Origin: Pontederia crassipes
Taxonomy: Eukaryota; Streptophyta; Magnoliopsida; Commelinales; Pontederiaceae
Reading direction: 5' to 3'
NCBI GenBank assembly: GCA_030549335.1
Contig: JAUKPH010000018.1
Span: 5,890,001 to 5,954,000 of the forward strand
Length of the DNA: 64,000 nt
The notes beneath the pieces are model-generated. The model saw only the letters and a list, made by a program, of their open reading frames with translations, was not told where the DNA came from and searched no databases. This document shows, in pieces, positions 24,269 through 37,375 of the stretch. Positions within the stretch are counted from its first letter, which is position 1, and every line of letters starts with the position of its first letter. The translations under genes were made by a program, and so were the position numbers.

Positions 24269-27200
24269 AATCTAACTCCAACACTCTAATCCCCAAGAGC
24301 GTTATCTTTGATTGTAACGGTTCAACTTTGGTTTGAAATAGAGTTAAAGTTCTAAAGATCTATCACATCTTAGGACACCCAAAGGTTGTAATAAGTATTT
24401 GTAACTTATAGCTTTGAACCTAACTCTAGGACTCTAATCCCCAAGAGCGTTATCTTTGATTGTAACGGTTCAACTTCGGTTTGAAATAGAGTTAAAGTTC
24501 TAAAGATCTATCACCTCTTAGGACACCCAAATGTTGTAATAAGTATCTATAACTTATAGCTTTGAACTTAACTCTAAGACTCTTATCCCTAATAGTGTTA
24601 TCTTTGATTGTAACGGTTCAACTTCGGTTTGAAATAGAGTTAAAGTTCTAAAGATCTATGACCTCTTAGGACACCCAAAGGTTGTAATAAGTATCTATAA
24701 CTTATAGCTTTGAACCTAACTCTAAGACTCTAATCCCTAAGAGCGTTATCTTTGATTGTAACGGTTCAACTTCGGTTTGAAATAGAGTTAAAGTTCTAAA
24801 GATCTATCACCTCTTAGGACACCCAAAGGTTGTCATAAGTATCTATAACTTATAGCTTTGAACCTAACTCTAATAATCTAATCCTCAAGAGCGTTATCTT
24901 TGATTGTAACGGTTCAACTTCGGTTTGAAATAGAGTTAAAGTTCCAAAGATCTATCACCTCTTAGGACACCCAAAGGTTGTAATAAGTATCTATAACTTA
25001 TAGCTTTGAACCTAACTCTAGGACTCTAATCCCCAAGAGCGTTATCTTTGATTGTAACGGTTCAACTTCGGTTTGAAATAGAGTTAAAGTTCCAAAGATC
25101 TATCACATCTTAGGACACCCAAAGGTTGTAATAAGTATTTATAACTTATAGCTTTGAACCTAACTCTAGGACTCTAATCCCCAATAGCGTTATCTTTGAT
25201 TGTAACGGTTCAACTTCGGTTTGAAATAGAGTTAAAGTTCTAAAGATCTATCACCTCTTAGGACACCCAAAGGTTGTCATAAGTATCTATAACTTATAGC
25301 TTTGAACCTAACTCTAACACTCTAATCCCTAAGAGCGTTATCTTTGATTGTAACGGTTCAACTTCGGTTTGAAATAGAGTTAAAGTTCTAAAGATCTATC
25401 ACCTCTTAGGACACCCAAAGGTTGTCATAAGTATCTATAACTTATAGCTTTGAACCTAACTCAAAGACTCTAAACCCCAGGAGCGTTATCTTTGATTGTA
25501 ACGGTTCAACTTCGTTTTGAAATAGAGTTAAAGTTCTAAAGATCTATCACCTCTTAGGACACCCAAAGGTTGTAATAAGTATCTATAACTTATAGCTTTG
25601 TACCTAACTCTAAGACTCTAATCCCTAAGAGCGTTATCTTTGATTGTAACGGTTCAACTTTGTTTTGAAATAGAGTTAAAGTTCTAAAGATCTATCACCT
25701 CTTAGGACACCCAAAGGTTGTAATAGGTATCTATAACTTATAGCTTTGAACCTAACTCTAAGACTCTAATCCCTAAGTGCGTTATCTTTGATTGTAACGG
25801 TTCAACTTCGGCTTGAAATAGAGTTAAAGTTCTAAAGATCTATCAGCTCTTAGGACACCCAAAGGTTGTCATAAGTATCTATAACTTATAGCTTTGAACC
25901 TAACTCTAAGAGTCTAATCCCCAAGTGCGTTATCTTTGATTGTAACGGTTCAACTTTGGTTTGAAATAGAGTTAAAGTTCCAAAGATCTATCACCTCTTA
26001 GGACACCCAAAGGTTGTAATAAGTATCTGTAACTTATAGCTTTGAACCTAACTCTAGGACTCTAATCCCCAAGAGCGTTATCTTTGATTGTAACGGTTCA
26101 ACTTCAGTTTGAAATAGAGTTAAAGTTCCAAAGATCTATCACATCTTAGGACACCCAAAGGTTGTAATAAGTATTTATAACTTATAGCCTTGAACCTAAC
26201 TCTAGGACTCTAATCCCCAAGAGCGTTATCTTTGATTGTAATGGTTCAACTTCGGTTTGAAATAGAGTTAAAGTTCTAAAGATCTATCACCTCTTAGGAC
26301 AACCAAAGGTTGTCATAAGTATCTATAACTTATAGCTTTGAACCTAACTCTAAGACTCTAATCCCTAAGAGCGTTATCTTTGATTGTAACGGTTGAACTT
26401 CGGTTTGAAATAGAGTTAAAGTTCTAAAGATCTATCAACTCTTAGGACACCCAAAGGTTGTAATAAGTATCTATAACTTATAGCTTTGAACCTAACTCAA
26501 AGACTCTAATCCCCAAGAGCGTTATCTTTGATTGTAACGGTTCAACTTCGGTTTGAAATAGAGTTAATGTTCTAAAGATCTATCACCTCTTAGAACACCC
26601 AAAGGTTGTCATAAGTATCTATAACTTATAGCTTTGAACCTAACTTAAGACTCTTATCCCTAAGAGCGTTATCTTTGATTGTAGCGGTTCAACTTCGGTT
26701 TGAAATAGATTTAAAGTTCTAAAGATCTATCACCTCTTAGGACACCCGAAGGTTGTAATAAGTATCTATAACTTATAGCTTTGAACCTAACTCAAAGACT
26801 CTAATCCCCAAGAGCGTTATCTTTTATTGTAACGGTTCAACTTCGGTTTGAAATTGAGTTAAAGTTCTAAAGATCTATCACCTCTTAGGACACCCAAGGG
26901 TTGTAATAAGTATCTATAACTTATAGCTTTGAACCTAACTCCAAGACTCTAATCCCCAAGAGCGTTATCTTTGATTGTAACGGTTCAACTTCGGTTTGAA
27001 ATGGAATTAAAGTTCTAAAGATCTATCACCTCTTAGGACACCCAAAGGTTGTCATAAGCATCTATAACTTATAGCGTTGAACCTAACTCTAAGACTCTAA
27101 TCCCCAAGAGCGTTATCTTTGATTGTAACGGTTCAACTTCGGTTTGAAATAGAGTTAAAGTTCTAAAGATCTATGACCTCTTAGGACACCCAAAGGTTGT

Positions 27201-28350
27201 AATAAGTATCTATAACTTATAGCTTTGATCCTAATTCCAAGACTCTAATCCCTAAGAGCGTTATCTTTGATTGTAACGGTTCAACCTCGGTTTGAAATAG
27301 AGTTAAAGTTCTAAAGATCTATCACCTCTTAGGACACCCAAAGGTTGTCATAAGTATCTATAACTTATAGCTTTGAACCTAACTCAAAGACTCTAATCCC
27401 CAAGAGCGTTATCTTTGATTGTAACGGTTCAACTTCGGTTTGAAATAGAGTTATAGTTCTAAAGATCTATCACCTCTTAGGACACCCAAAGCTTGTCATA
27501 AGTATCTATAACTTATAGCTTTGAACCTAACTCTAAGACTCTAATCCCTAAGAGCGTTATCTTTGATTGTAACGGTTCAACTTCGTTTTGAAATAGAGTT
27601 AAAGTTCTAAAGATCTATGACCTCTTAGGACACCCAAAGGTTGTAATAAGTATCTATAACTTATAGCTTTAATCCTAACTCTAAGACCCTAATCCCTAAG
27701 AGCGTTATCTTTGATTGTAACGGTTCAACTTCGGTTTGAAATAGAGTTAAAGTTCTAAAGATCTATCACCTCTTAGGACACCCAAAGGTTGTCATAAGTA
27801 TCTATAACTTATCGCTTTGAACCTAACTCTAAGACTCTAATCCCCAAGAGCGTTATCTTTGATTGTAACGATTCAACTTCGGTTTGAAATAGAGTTAAAG
27901 TTCTAAAGATCTATCACCTCTTAGGACACCCAAAGGTTGTCATAAGTATCTATAACCTATAGCTTTGAACCTAACTCTAAGACTCTAATCCCTAAGAGCG
28001 TTATCTTTGATTGTAACGGTTCAACTTCGGTTTGAAATAGAGTTAAAGTTCTAAAGATCTATCACCTCTTAGGACACCCAAAGGTTGTACTAAGTATCTA
28101 TAACCTATAGCTTTGAACCTAACTCAAAGACTCTAATCCCCAAGAGCGTTATCTTTGATTGTAACGGTTCAACTTCGGATTGAAATAGAGTTAATGTTCT
28201 AAAGATCTATCACCTCTTAGGGCATCCAAAGGTTGTCATAAGTATCTATAACTTATAGCTTTGAACCTAACTCAAAGACTCTAATCCCCAAGAGCGTTAT
28301 CTTTGATTGTAACGGTTCAACTTCGGTTTGAAATAGAGTTATAGTTCTAA
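24269..28350 (+). repeat. Satellite tract of mixed monomers after the LTR
   Basis: About 27 monomers without a clean long period. CACATCTTAGG with GTATTTATAAC or GTATTTGTAAC and TCTAGGACTC recurs near 24365, 25105 and 26145. These markers also head the 9-mer units left of the LTR, so both flanks come from one array. CpG-changed forms (ACTTTGG, AATGG) and single-base variants are common. Confidence 0.75.
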
Positions 28351-31300
28351 AGATCTATCACCTCTTAGGACACCCAAAGCTTGTCATAAGTATCTATAAT
28401 TTATAGCTTTGAACCTAACTCTAAGACTCTAATCCCTAAGAGCGTTATCTTTGATTGTAACGGTCCAACTTCGGTTTGAAATAGAGTTAAAGTTGTAAAG
28501 ATCTATCACCTCTTAGGACACCCAAATGTTGTAATAAGTATCTATAACTTATAGCTTTGAACCTAACTCTAAGACTCTAATCCCTAAGAGCGTTATCTTT
28601 GATTGTAACGGTTCAACTTTGGTTTGAAATAGAGTTAAAGTTCTAAAGATCTATCACCTCTTAGGACACCCAAAGGTTGTCATAAGTATCTATAACTTAT
28701 AGCTTTGAACCTAACTCTAAGACTCTAATCCCTAAGAGCGTTATCTTTGATTGTAACGGTCCAACTTCGGTTTGAAATAGAGTTAAAGTTCTAAAGATCT
28801 ATCACCTCTTAGGACACCGAAAGGTTGTAATAAGTATCTATAACTTATAGCTTTGAACCTAACTCTAAGACTCTAATCCCTAAGAGCGTTATCTTTGATT
28901 GTAACGGTTCAACTTTGGTTTGAAATAGAGTTAAAGTTCTAAAGATCTATCACCTCTTAGGACACCCAAAGGTTGTCATAAGTATCTATAACTTATAGCT
29001 TTGAACCTAACTCTAAGACTCTAATCCCTAAGAGCGTTATCTTTGATTGTAACGGTTCAACTTCGTTTTGAAATAGAGTTAAAGTTCTAAAGATCTATGA
29101 CCTCTTAGGACACCCAAAGGTTGTAATAAGTATCTATAACTTATAGCTTTAATCCTAACTCTAAGACCCTAATCCCTAAGAGCGTTATCTTTGATTGTAA
29201 CGGTTCAACTTCGGTTTGAAATAGAGTTAAAGTTCTAAAGATCTATCACCTCTTAGGACACCCAAAGGTTGTCATAAGTATCTATAACTTATCGCTTTGA
29301 ACCTAACTCTAAGACTCTAATCCCCAAGAGCGTTATCTTTGATTGTAACGATTCAACTTCGGTTTGAAATAGAGTTAAAGTTCTAAAGATCTATCACCTC
29401 TTAGGACACCCAAAGTTTGTACTAAGTATCTATAACCTATAGCTTTGAACCTAACTCAAAGACTCTAATCCCCAAGAGCGTTATCTTTGATTGTAACGGT
29501 TCAACTTCGGATTGAAATAGAGTTAATGTTCTAAAGATCTATCACCTCTTAGGGCATCCAAAGGTTGTAATAAGTATCTATAACTTATAGCTTTGAACCT
29601 AACTCAAAGACTCTAATCCCCAAGAGCGTTATCTTTGATTGTAACGGTTCAACTTCGGTTTGAAATAGAGTTAAAGTTCTAAAGATCTATCACCTCTTAG
29701 GACACCCAAAGGTTGTAATAAGTATCTATAACTCATAGCTTTGAACCTAACTCAAAGACTCTAATCCCCAAGAGCGTTATCTTTGATTGTAACGGTTCAA
29801 CTTCGGATTGAAATAGAGTTAATGTTCTAAAGATCTATCACCTCTTAGGGCACCCAAAGGTTGTAATAAGTATCTATAACTTATAGCTTTGAACCTAACT
29901 TAAGACTCTTATCCTTAAGAGCGTTATCTTTGATTGTAGCGGTTCAACTTCGGTTTGAAATAGATTTAAAGTTCTAAAGATCTATCACCTCTTAGGATAC
30001 CCAAAGGTTGTAATAAGTATCTATAACTTATAGCTTTGAACCTAACTCAAAGACTCTAATCCCCAAGAGCGTTATCTTTTATTGTAACGGTTCAACTTCG
30101 GTTTGAAATTGAGTTAAAGTTCTAAAGATCTATCACCTCTTAGGACACCCAAAGGTTGTAATAAGTATCTATAACTTATAGCTTTGAACCTAACTCCAAG
30201 ACTCTAATCCCCAAGAGCGTTATCTTTGATTGTAACGGTTCAACTTCTGTTTGAAATAGAGTTAAAGTTCTAAAGATCTATCACCTCTTAGGACACCCAA
30301 AGGTTGTAATAAGTATCTATAACTTATAGCTTTGAACCTAACTCTAAGAGTCTAATCCCCAAGAGCGTTATCTTTGATTGTAACGGTTCAACTTCGGTTT
30401 GAAATAGAGTTAAAGTTCTAAAGATCTATCACCTCTTAGGACACCCAAAGCTTGTCATAAGTATCTATAATTTATAGCTTTGAACCTAACTCTAAGACTC
30501 TAATCCCTAAGAGCGTTATCTTTGATTGTAACGGTCCAACTTCGGTTTGAAATAGAGTTAAAGTTCTAAAGATCTATCACCTCTTAGGACACCCAAATGT
30601 TGTAATAAGTATCTATAACTTATAGCTTTGAACCTAACTCTAAGACTCTAATCCCTAAGAGCGTTATCTTTGATTGTAACGGTTCAACTTTGGTTTGAAA
30701 TAGAGTTAAAGTTCTAAAGATCTATCACCTCTTAGGACACCCAAAGGTTGTCATAAGTATCTATAACTTATAGCTTTGAACCTAACTCTAAGACTCTAAT
30801 CCCTAAGAGCGTTATCTTTGATTGTAACGGTCCAACTTCGGTTTGAAATAGAGTTAAAGTTCTAAAGATCTATCACCTCTTAGGACACCGAAAGGTTGTA
30901 ATAAGTATCTATAACTTATAGCTTTGAACCTAACTCTAAGACTCTAATCCCTAAGAGCGTTATCTTTGATTGTAACGGTTCAACTTTGGTTTGAAATAGA
31001 GTTAAAGTTCTAAAGATCTATCACCTCTTAGGACACCCAAAGGTTGTCATAAGTATCTATAACTTATAGCTTTGAACCTAACTCTAAGACTCTAATCCCT
31101 AAGAGCGTTATCTTTGATTGTAACGGTTCAACTTCGTTTTGAAATAGAGTTAAAGTTCTAAAGATCTATGACCTCTTAGGACACCCAAAGGTTGTAATAA
31201 GTATCTATAACTTATAGCTTTAATCCTAACTCTAAGACCCTAATCCCTAAGAGCGTTATCTTTGATTGTAACGGTTCAACTTCGGTTTGAAATAGAGTTA

Positions 31301-32640
31301 AAGTTCTAAAGATCTATCACCTCTTAGGACACCCAAAGGTTGTCATAAGTATCTATAACTTATCGCTTTGAACCTAACTCTAAGACTCTAATCCCCAAGA
31401 GCGTTATCTTTGATTGTAACGATTCAACTTCGGTTTGAAATAGAGTTAAAGTTCTAAAGATCTATCACCTCTTAGGACACCCAAAGGTTGTCATAAGTAT
31501 CTATAACCTATAGCTTTGAACCTAACTCTAAGACTCTAATCCCTAAGAGCGTTATCTTTGATTGTAACGGTTCAACTTCGGTTTGAAATAGAGTTAAAGT
31601 TCTAAAGATCTATCACCTCTTAGGACACCCAAAGTTTGTACTAAGTATCTATAACCTATAGCTTTGAACCTAACTCAAAGACTCTAATCCCCAAGAGCGT
31701 TATCTTTGATTGTAACGGTTCAACTTCGGATTGAAATAGAGTTAATGTTCTAAAGATCTATCACCTCTTAGGGCATCCAAAGGTTGTAATAAGTATCTAT
31801 AACTTATAGCTTTGAACCTAACTCAAAGACTCTAATCCCCAAGAGCGTTATCTTTGATTGTAACGGTTCAACTTCGGTTTGAAATAGAGTTAAAGTTCTA
31901 AAGATCTATCACCTCTTAGGACACCCAAAGGTTGTAATAAGTATCTATAACTCATAGCTTTGAACCTAACTCAAAGACTCTAATCCCCAAGAGCGTTATC
32001 TTTGATTGTAACGGTTCAACTTCGGATTGAAATAGAGTTAATGTTCTAAAGATCTATCACCTCTTAGGGCACCCAAAGGTTGTAATAAGTATCTATAACT
32101 TATAGCTTTGAACCTAACTTAAGACTCTTATCCCTAAGAGCGTTATCTTTGATTGTAGCGGTTCAACTTCGGTTTGAAATAGATTTAAAGTTCTAAAGAT
32201 CTATCACCTCTTAGGACACCCAAAGGTTGTAATAAGTATCTATAACTTATAGCTTTGAACCTAACTCAAAGACTCTAATCCCCAAGAGCGTTATCTTTTA
32301 TTGTAACGGTTCAACTTCGGTTTGAAATTGAGTTAAAGTTCTAAAGATCTATCACCTCTTAGGACACCCAAAGGTTGTAATAAGTATCTATAACTTATAG
32401 CTTTGAACCTAACTCCAAGACTCTAATCCCCAAGAGCGTTATCTTTGATTGTAACGGTTCAACTTCTGTTTGAAATAGAGTTAAAGTTCTAAAGATCTAT
32501 CACCTCTTAGGACACCCAAAGGTTGTAATAAGTATCTATAACTTATAGCTTTGAACCTAACTCTAAGAGTCTAATCCCCAAGAGCGTTATCTTTGATTGT
32601 AACGGTTCAACTTCGGTTTGAAATAGAGTTAAAGTTCCAA
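28351..32640 (+). repeat. 14/15-monomer higher-order repeat, tandem pair
   Basis: Copy one is 28351-30421 (2071 bp, 14 monomers less 1 bp), copy two 30422-32640 (2219 bp, 15 monomers less 1 bp). Both open with AAAGCTTGTCATAAG ... TATAATTTATAG, then carry CACCCAAATGTTG, ACACCGAAAGG, TTTAATCCTAAC, TTATCGCTTTG (29291 and 31362), TTTGTACTAAG, the one-base-short CCTAACTTAAGAC, and CAACTTCTG at the end. Copy two has one extra monomer (CATAAG ... ACCTATAG) after TTATCGCTTTG; it is also present at the matching place after the earlier TTATCGCTTTG monomer at 27811. Copy one has lost it. Confidence 0.85.
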
Positions 32641-35600
32641 AGATCTATCACCTCTTAGGACACCCAAAGGTTGTAATAAGTATCTATAACTTATAGCTTT
32701 GAACCTAACTCTAGGACTCTAATCCCCAAGAGCGTTATCTTTGATTGTAACGGTTCAACTTCGGTTTGAAATAGAGTTAAAGTTCCAAAGATCTATCACA
32801 TCTTAGGACACCCAAAGGTTGTAATAAGTATTTATAACTTATAGCTTTGAACCTAACTCTAGGACTCTAATCCCCAAGAGCGTTATCTTTGATTGTAATG
32901 GTTCAACTTCGGTTTGAAATAGAGTTAAAGTTCTAAAGATCTATCACCTCTTAGGACACCCAAAGGTTGTCATAAGTATCTATAACTTATAGCTTTGGAC
33001 CTAACTCTAAGACTCTAATCCCTAAGAGCGTTATCTTTGATTGTAACGGTTGATCTTCGGTTTGAAATAGAGTTAAAGTTCTAAAGATCTATCAACTCTT
33101 AGGACACCCAAAGGTTGTAATAAGTATCTATAACTTATAGCTTTGAACCTAACTCAAAGACTCTAATCCCCAAGAGCGTTATCTTTTATTGTAACGGTTC
33201 AACTTCGGTTTGAAATAGAGTTAAAGTTCTAAAGATCTATCACCTCTTAGGACACCCAAAGGTTGTAATAAGTATCTATAACTTATAGCTTTGAACCTAA
33301 CTCTAAGACTCTAATCCCTAAGAGCGTTATCTTTGATTGTAACGGTTCAACTTCGGTTTGAAATAGAGTTAAAGTTCTAAATATCTATCACCTCTTAGGA
33401 CACCCAAAGGTTGTAATAAGTATGTATAACTTATAGCTTTGAACCTAACTCTGAGTCTCTAATCCCCAAGAGCGTTATCTTTGATTGTAAGGGTTCAACT
33501 TTGGTTTGAAATACAGTTAAAGTTCCAAAGATCTATCACCTCTTAGGACACCCAAAGGTTGTAATAAGTATCTATAACTTATAGCTTTGAACCTAACTCT
33601 AAGACTCTATTCCCCAAGAGCGTTATTTTTTATTGTAACGGTTCAACTTCGGTTTGAAATAGAGTTATAGTTCTAAAGATCTATCACCTCTTAGGACACC
33701 CAAAGGTTGTCATAAGTATCTATAACTTATAGCTTTGAACCTAACTCTAAGACTCTAATCCCTAAGAGCGTTATCTTTGATTGTAACGGTTCAACTTCGG
33801 TTTGAAATAGAGTTAAAGTTCTAAAGATCTATCACCTCTTAGGACACACAAAGGTTGTAATAAGTATCTATAACTTATAGCATTGAACCTAACTCTAAGA
33901 CTCTAATCCCTAAGAGCGTTATCTTTGATTGTAACGGTTCAACTTCGATTTGAAATAGAGTTAATGTTCTAAAGATCTATCACCTCTTAGGACGCCCAAA
34001 GGTTGTCATAAGTATCTATAACCTATAGCTTTGAACCTAACTCTAAGACTCTAATCCCCAAGAGCGTTATCTTCGATTGTAACGGTTCAACTTCGGTTTG
34101 AAATAGAGTTAATGTTCTAAAGATCTATCACCTCTTAGGGCACCCAAAGGTTGTAATAAGTATCTATAACTTATAGCTTTGAACCTAACTCAAAGACTCT
34201 AATCCCCAAGAGCGTTATCTTTGATTGTAACGGTTCAACTTCGGTTTGAAATAGAGTTAAAGTTCTAAAGATCTATCACCTCTTAGGACACACAAAGGTT
34301 GTAATAAGTATCTATAACTTATAGCTTTGAACCTAACTCCAAGACTCTAATCCCCAAGAGCGTTATCTTTGATTGTAACGGTTCAACTTCTGTTTGAAAT
34401 AGAGTTAAAGTTCTAAAGATCTATCACCTCTTAGGACACCCAAAGGTTGTAATAAGTATCTATAACTTATAGCTTTGAACCTAACTCTAAGAGTCTAATC
34501 CCCAAGAGCGTTATCTTTGATTGTAACGGTTCAACTTCGGTTTGAAATAGAGTTAAAGTTCCAAAGATCTATCACCTCTTAGGACACCCAATGGTTGTAA
34601 TAAGTATCTATAACTTATAGCTTTGAACCTAACTCTAGGACTCTAATCCCCAAGAGCGTTATCTTTGATTGTAACGGTTCAACTTCGGTTTGAAATAGAG
34701 TTAAAGTTCCAAAGATCTATCACATCTTAGGACACCCAAAGGTTGTAATAAGTATTTATAACTTATAGCTTTGAACCTAACTCTAGGACTCTAATCCCCA
34801 AGAGTGTTATCTTTGATTGTAACGGTTCAACTTCGGTTTGAAATAGAGTTAAAGTTCTAAAGATCTATCACCTCTTAGGACACCCAAAGGTTGTCATAAG
34901 TATCTATAACTTATAGCTTTGAACCTAACTCTAAGACTCTAATCCCTAAGAGCGTTATCTTTGATTGTAACGGTTGAACTTCGGTTTGAAATAGAGTTAA
35001 AGTTCTAAAGATCTATCAACTCTTAGGACACCCAAAGGTTGTAATAAGTATCTATAACTTATAGCTTTGAACCTAACTCAAAGACTCTAATCCCCAAGAG
35101 CGTTATCTTTGATTGTAACGGTTCAACTTCGGTTTGAAATAGAGTTAATGTTCTAAAGATCTATCACCTCTTAGGACACCCAAAGGTGTCATAAGTATCT
35201 ATAACTTATAGCTTTGAACCTAACTCTAAGACTCTTATCCCTAAGAGCGTTATCTTTGATTGTAACGGTTCAACTTCGGTTTGAAATAGATTTAAAGTTT
35301 TAAAGATCTATCACCTCTTAGGACACCCAAAGGTTGTAATAAGTATCTATAACTTATAGCTTTGAACCTAACTCTAAGACTCTAATCCCTAAGAGCGTTA
35401 TCTTTGATTGTGACGGTTCAACTTCGGTTTGAAATAGAGTTAAAGTTCTAAAGATCTATAACCTCTTAGGACACCCAAAGGTTGTCATAAGTATCTATAA
35501 CTTATAGCTTTGAACCTAACTCTAAGACTCTAATCCCTAAGAGCGTTATCTTTGATTGTAACGGTTCAACTTCGGTTTGAAATAGAGTTAAAGTTCTAAA

Positions 35601-36783
35601 GATCTAACACCTCTTAGGACACCCAAAGGTTGTCATAAGTATCTATAACCTATAGCTTTGAACCTAACTCTAAGACTCTAATCCCTAAGAGCGTTATCTT
35701 TGATTGTAACGGTTCAACTTCGGTTTGAAATAGAGTTAAAGTTCTAAAGATCTATCACCTCTTAGGACACCCAAAGGTTGTAATAAGTATCTATAACTCA
35801 TAGCTTTGAACCTAACTCAAAGACTCTAATCCCCAAGAGCGTTATCTTTGATTGTAACGGTTCAACTTCGGTTTGAAATAGAGTTAATGTTCTAAAGATC
35901 TATCACCTCTTAGGACACCCAAAGGTTGTCATAAGTATCTATAACTTATAGCTTTGAACCTAACTCTAAGACTCTTATCCCTAAGAGCGTTATCTTTGAT
36001 TGTAACGGTTCAACTTCGGTTTGAAATAGATTTAAAGTTTTAAAGATCTATCACCTCTTAGGACACCCAAAGGTTGTAATAAGTATCTATAACTTATAGC
36101 TTTGAACCTAACTCTAAGACTCTAATCCCTAAGAGCGTTATCTTTTATTGTAACGGTTCAACTTCGGTTTGAAATTGAGTTAAAGTTCTAAAGATCTATC
36201 ACCTCTTAGGACACCCAAAGGTTGTAATAAGTATCTATAACTTATAGCTTTGAACCTAACTCCAAGACTCTAATCCCCAAGAGCGTTATCTTTGATTGTA
36301 ACGGTTCAACTTCTGTTTGAAATAGAGTTAAAGTTCTAAAGATCTATCACCTCTTAGGACACCCAAAGCTTGTAATAAGTATCTATAACTTATAGCTTTG
36401 AACCTAACTCTAAGAGTCTAATCCCCAAGAGCGTTATCTTTGATTGTAACGGTTCAACTTCGGTTTGAAATAGAGTTAAAGTTCCAAAGATCTATCACCT
36501 CTTAGGACACCCAATGGTTGTAATAAGTATCTATAACTTATAGCTTTGAACCTAACTCTAGGACTCTAATCCCCAAGAGCGTTATCTTTGATTGTAACGG
36601 TTCAACTTCGGTTTGAAATAGAGTTAAAGTTCCAAAGATCTATCACATCTTAGGACACCCAAAGGTTGTAATAAGTATTTATAACTTATAGCTTTGAACC
36701 TAACTCTAGGACTCTTATCCCTAAGAGCGTTATCTTTGATTGTAACGGTTCAACTTCGGTTTGAAATAGATTTAAAGTTTTAA
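32345..36783 (+). repeat. 13-monomer-spaced block (1924/1923 bp), partial copies
   Basis: The ordered run CTCCAAGAC/CAACTTCTG, CTAAGAGTC with GTTCCAAAG, a TCTAGGACTC monomer, then CACATCTTAGG with GTATTTATAAC starts at 32345, 34269 and 36192. Copies one and two share the first six monomers, including the CAACTCTTAGG variant; copies two and three share four, including the private CCAATGGTTG. The 1923 step comes from a one-base loss in AAAGGTGTCATAAG near 35187. The remaining monomers in each unit differ, so this is a patchwork rather than a clean tandem. Confidence 0.7.
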
Positions 36784-37375
36784 AGATCTATCACCTCTTA
36801 GGACACCCAAAGGTTGTAATAAGTATCTATAACTTATAGCTTTGAACCTAACTCTAAGACTCTAATCCCTAAGAGCGTTATCTTTGATTGTGACGGTTCA
36901 ACTTCGGTTTGAAATAGAGTTAAAGTTCTAAAGATCTATAACCTCTTAGGACACCCAAAGGTTGTCATAAGTATCTATAACTTATAGCTTTGAACCTAAC
37001 TCTAAGACTCTAATCCCTAAGAGCGTTATCTTTGATTGTAATGGTTCAACTTCGGTTTGAAATAGAGTTAAAGTTCTAAAGATCTATCACCTCTTAGGAC
37101 ACCCAAAGGTTGTCATAAGTATCTATAACTTATAGCTTTGAACCTAACTCTAAGACTCTAATCCCTAAGAGCGTTATCTTTGATTGTAATGGTTGAACTT
37201 CGGTTTGAAATAGAGTTAAAGTTCTAACGATCTATCAACTCTTAGGACACCCAAAGGTTGTAATAAGTATCTATAACTTATAGCTTTGAACCTAACTCAA
37301 AGACTCTAATCCCCAAGAGCGTTATCTTTGATTGTAACGGTTCAACTTCGGTTTGAAATAGAGTTAAAGTTCTAA

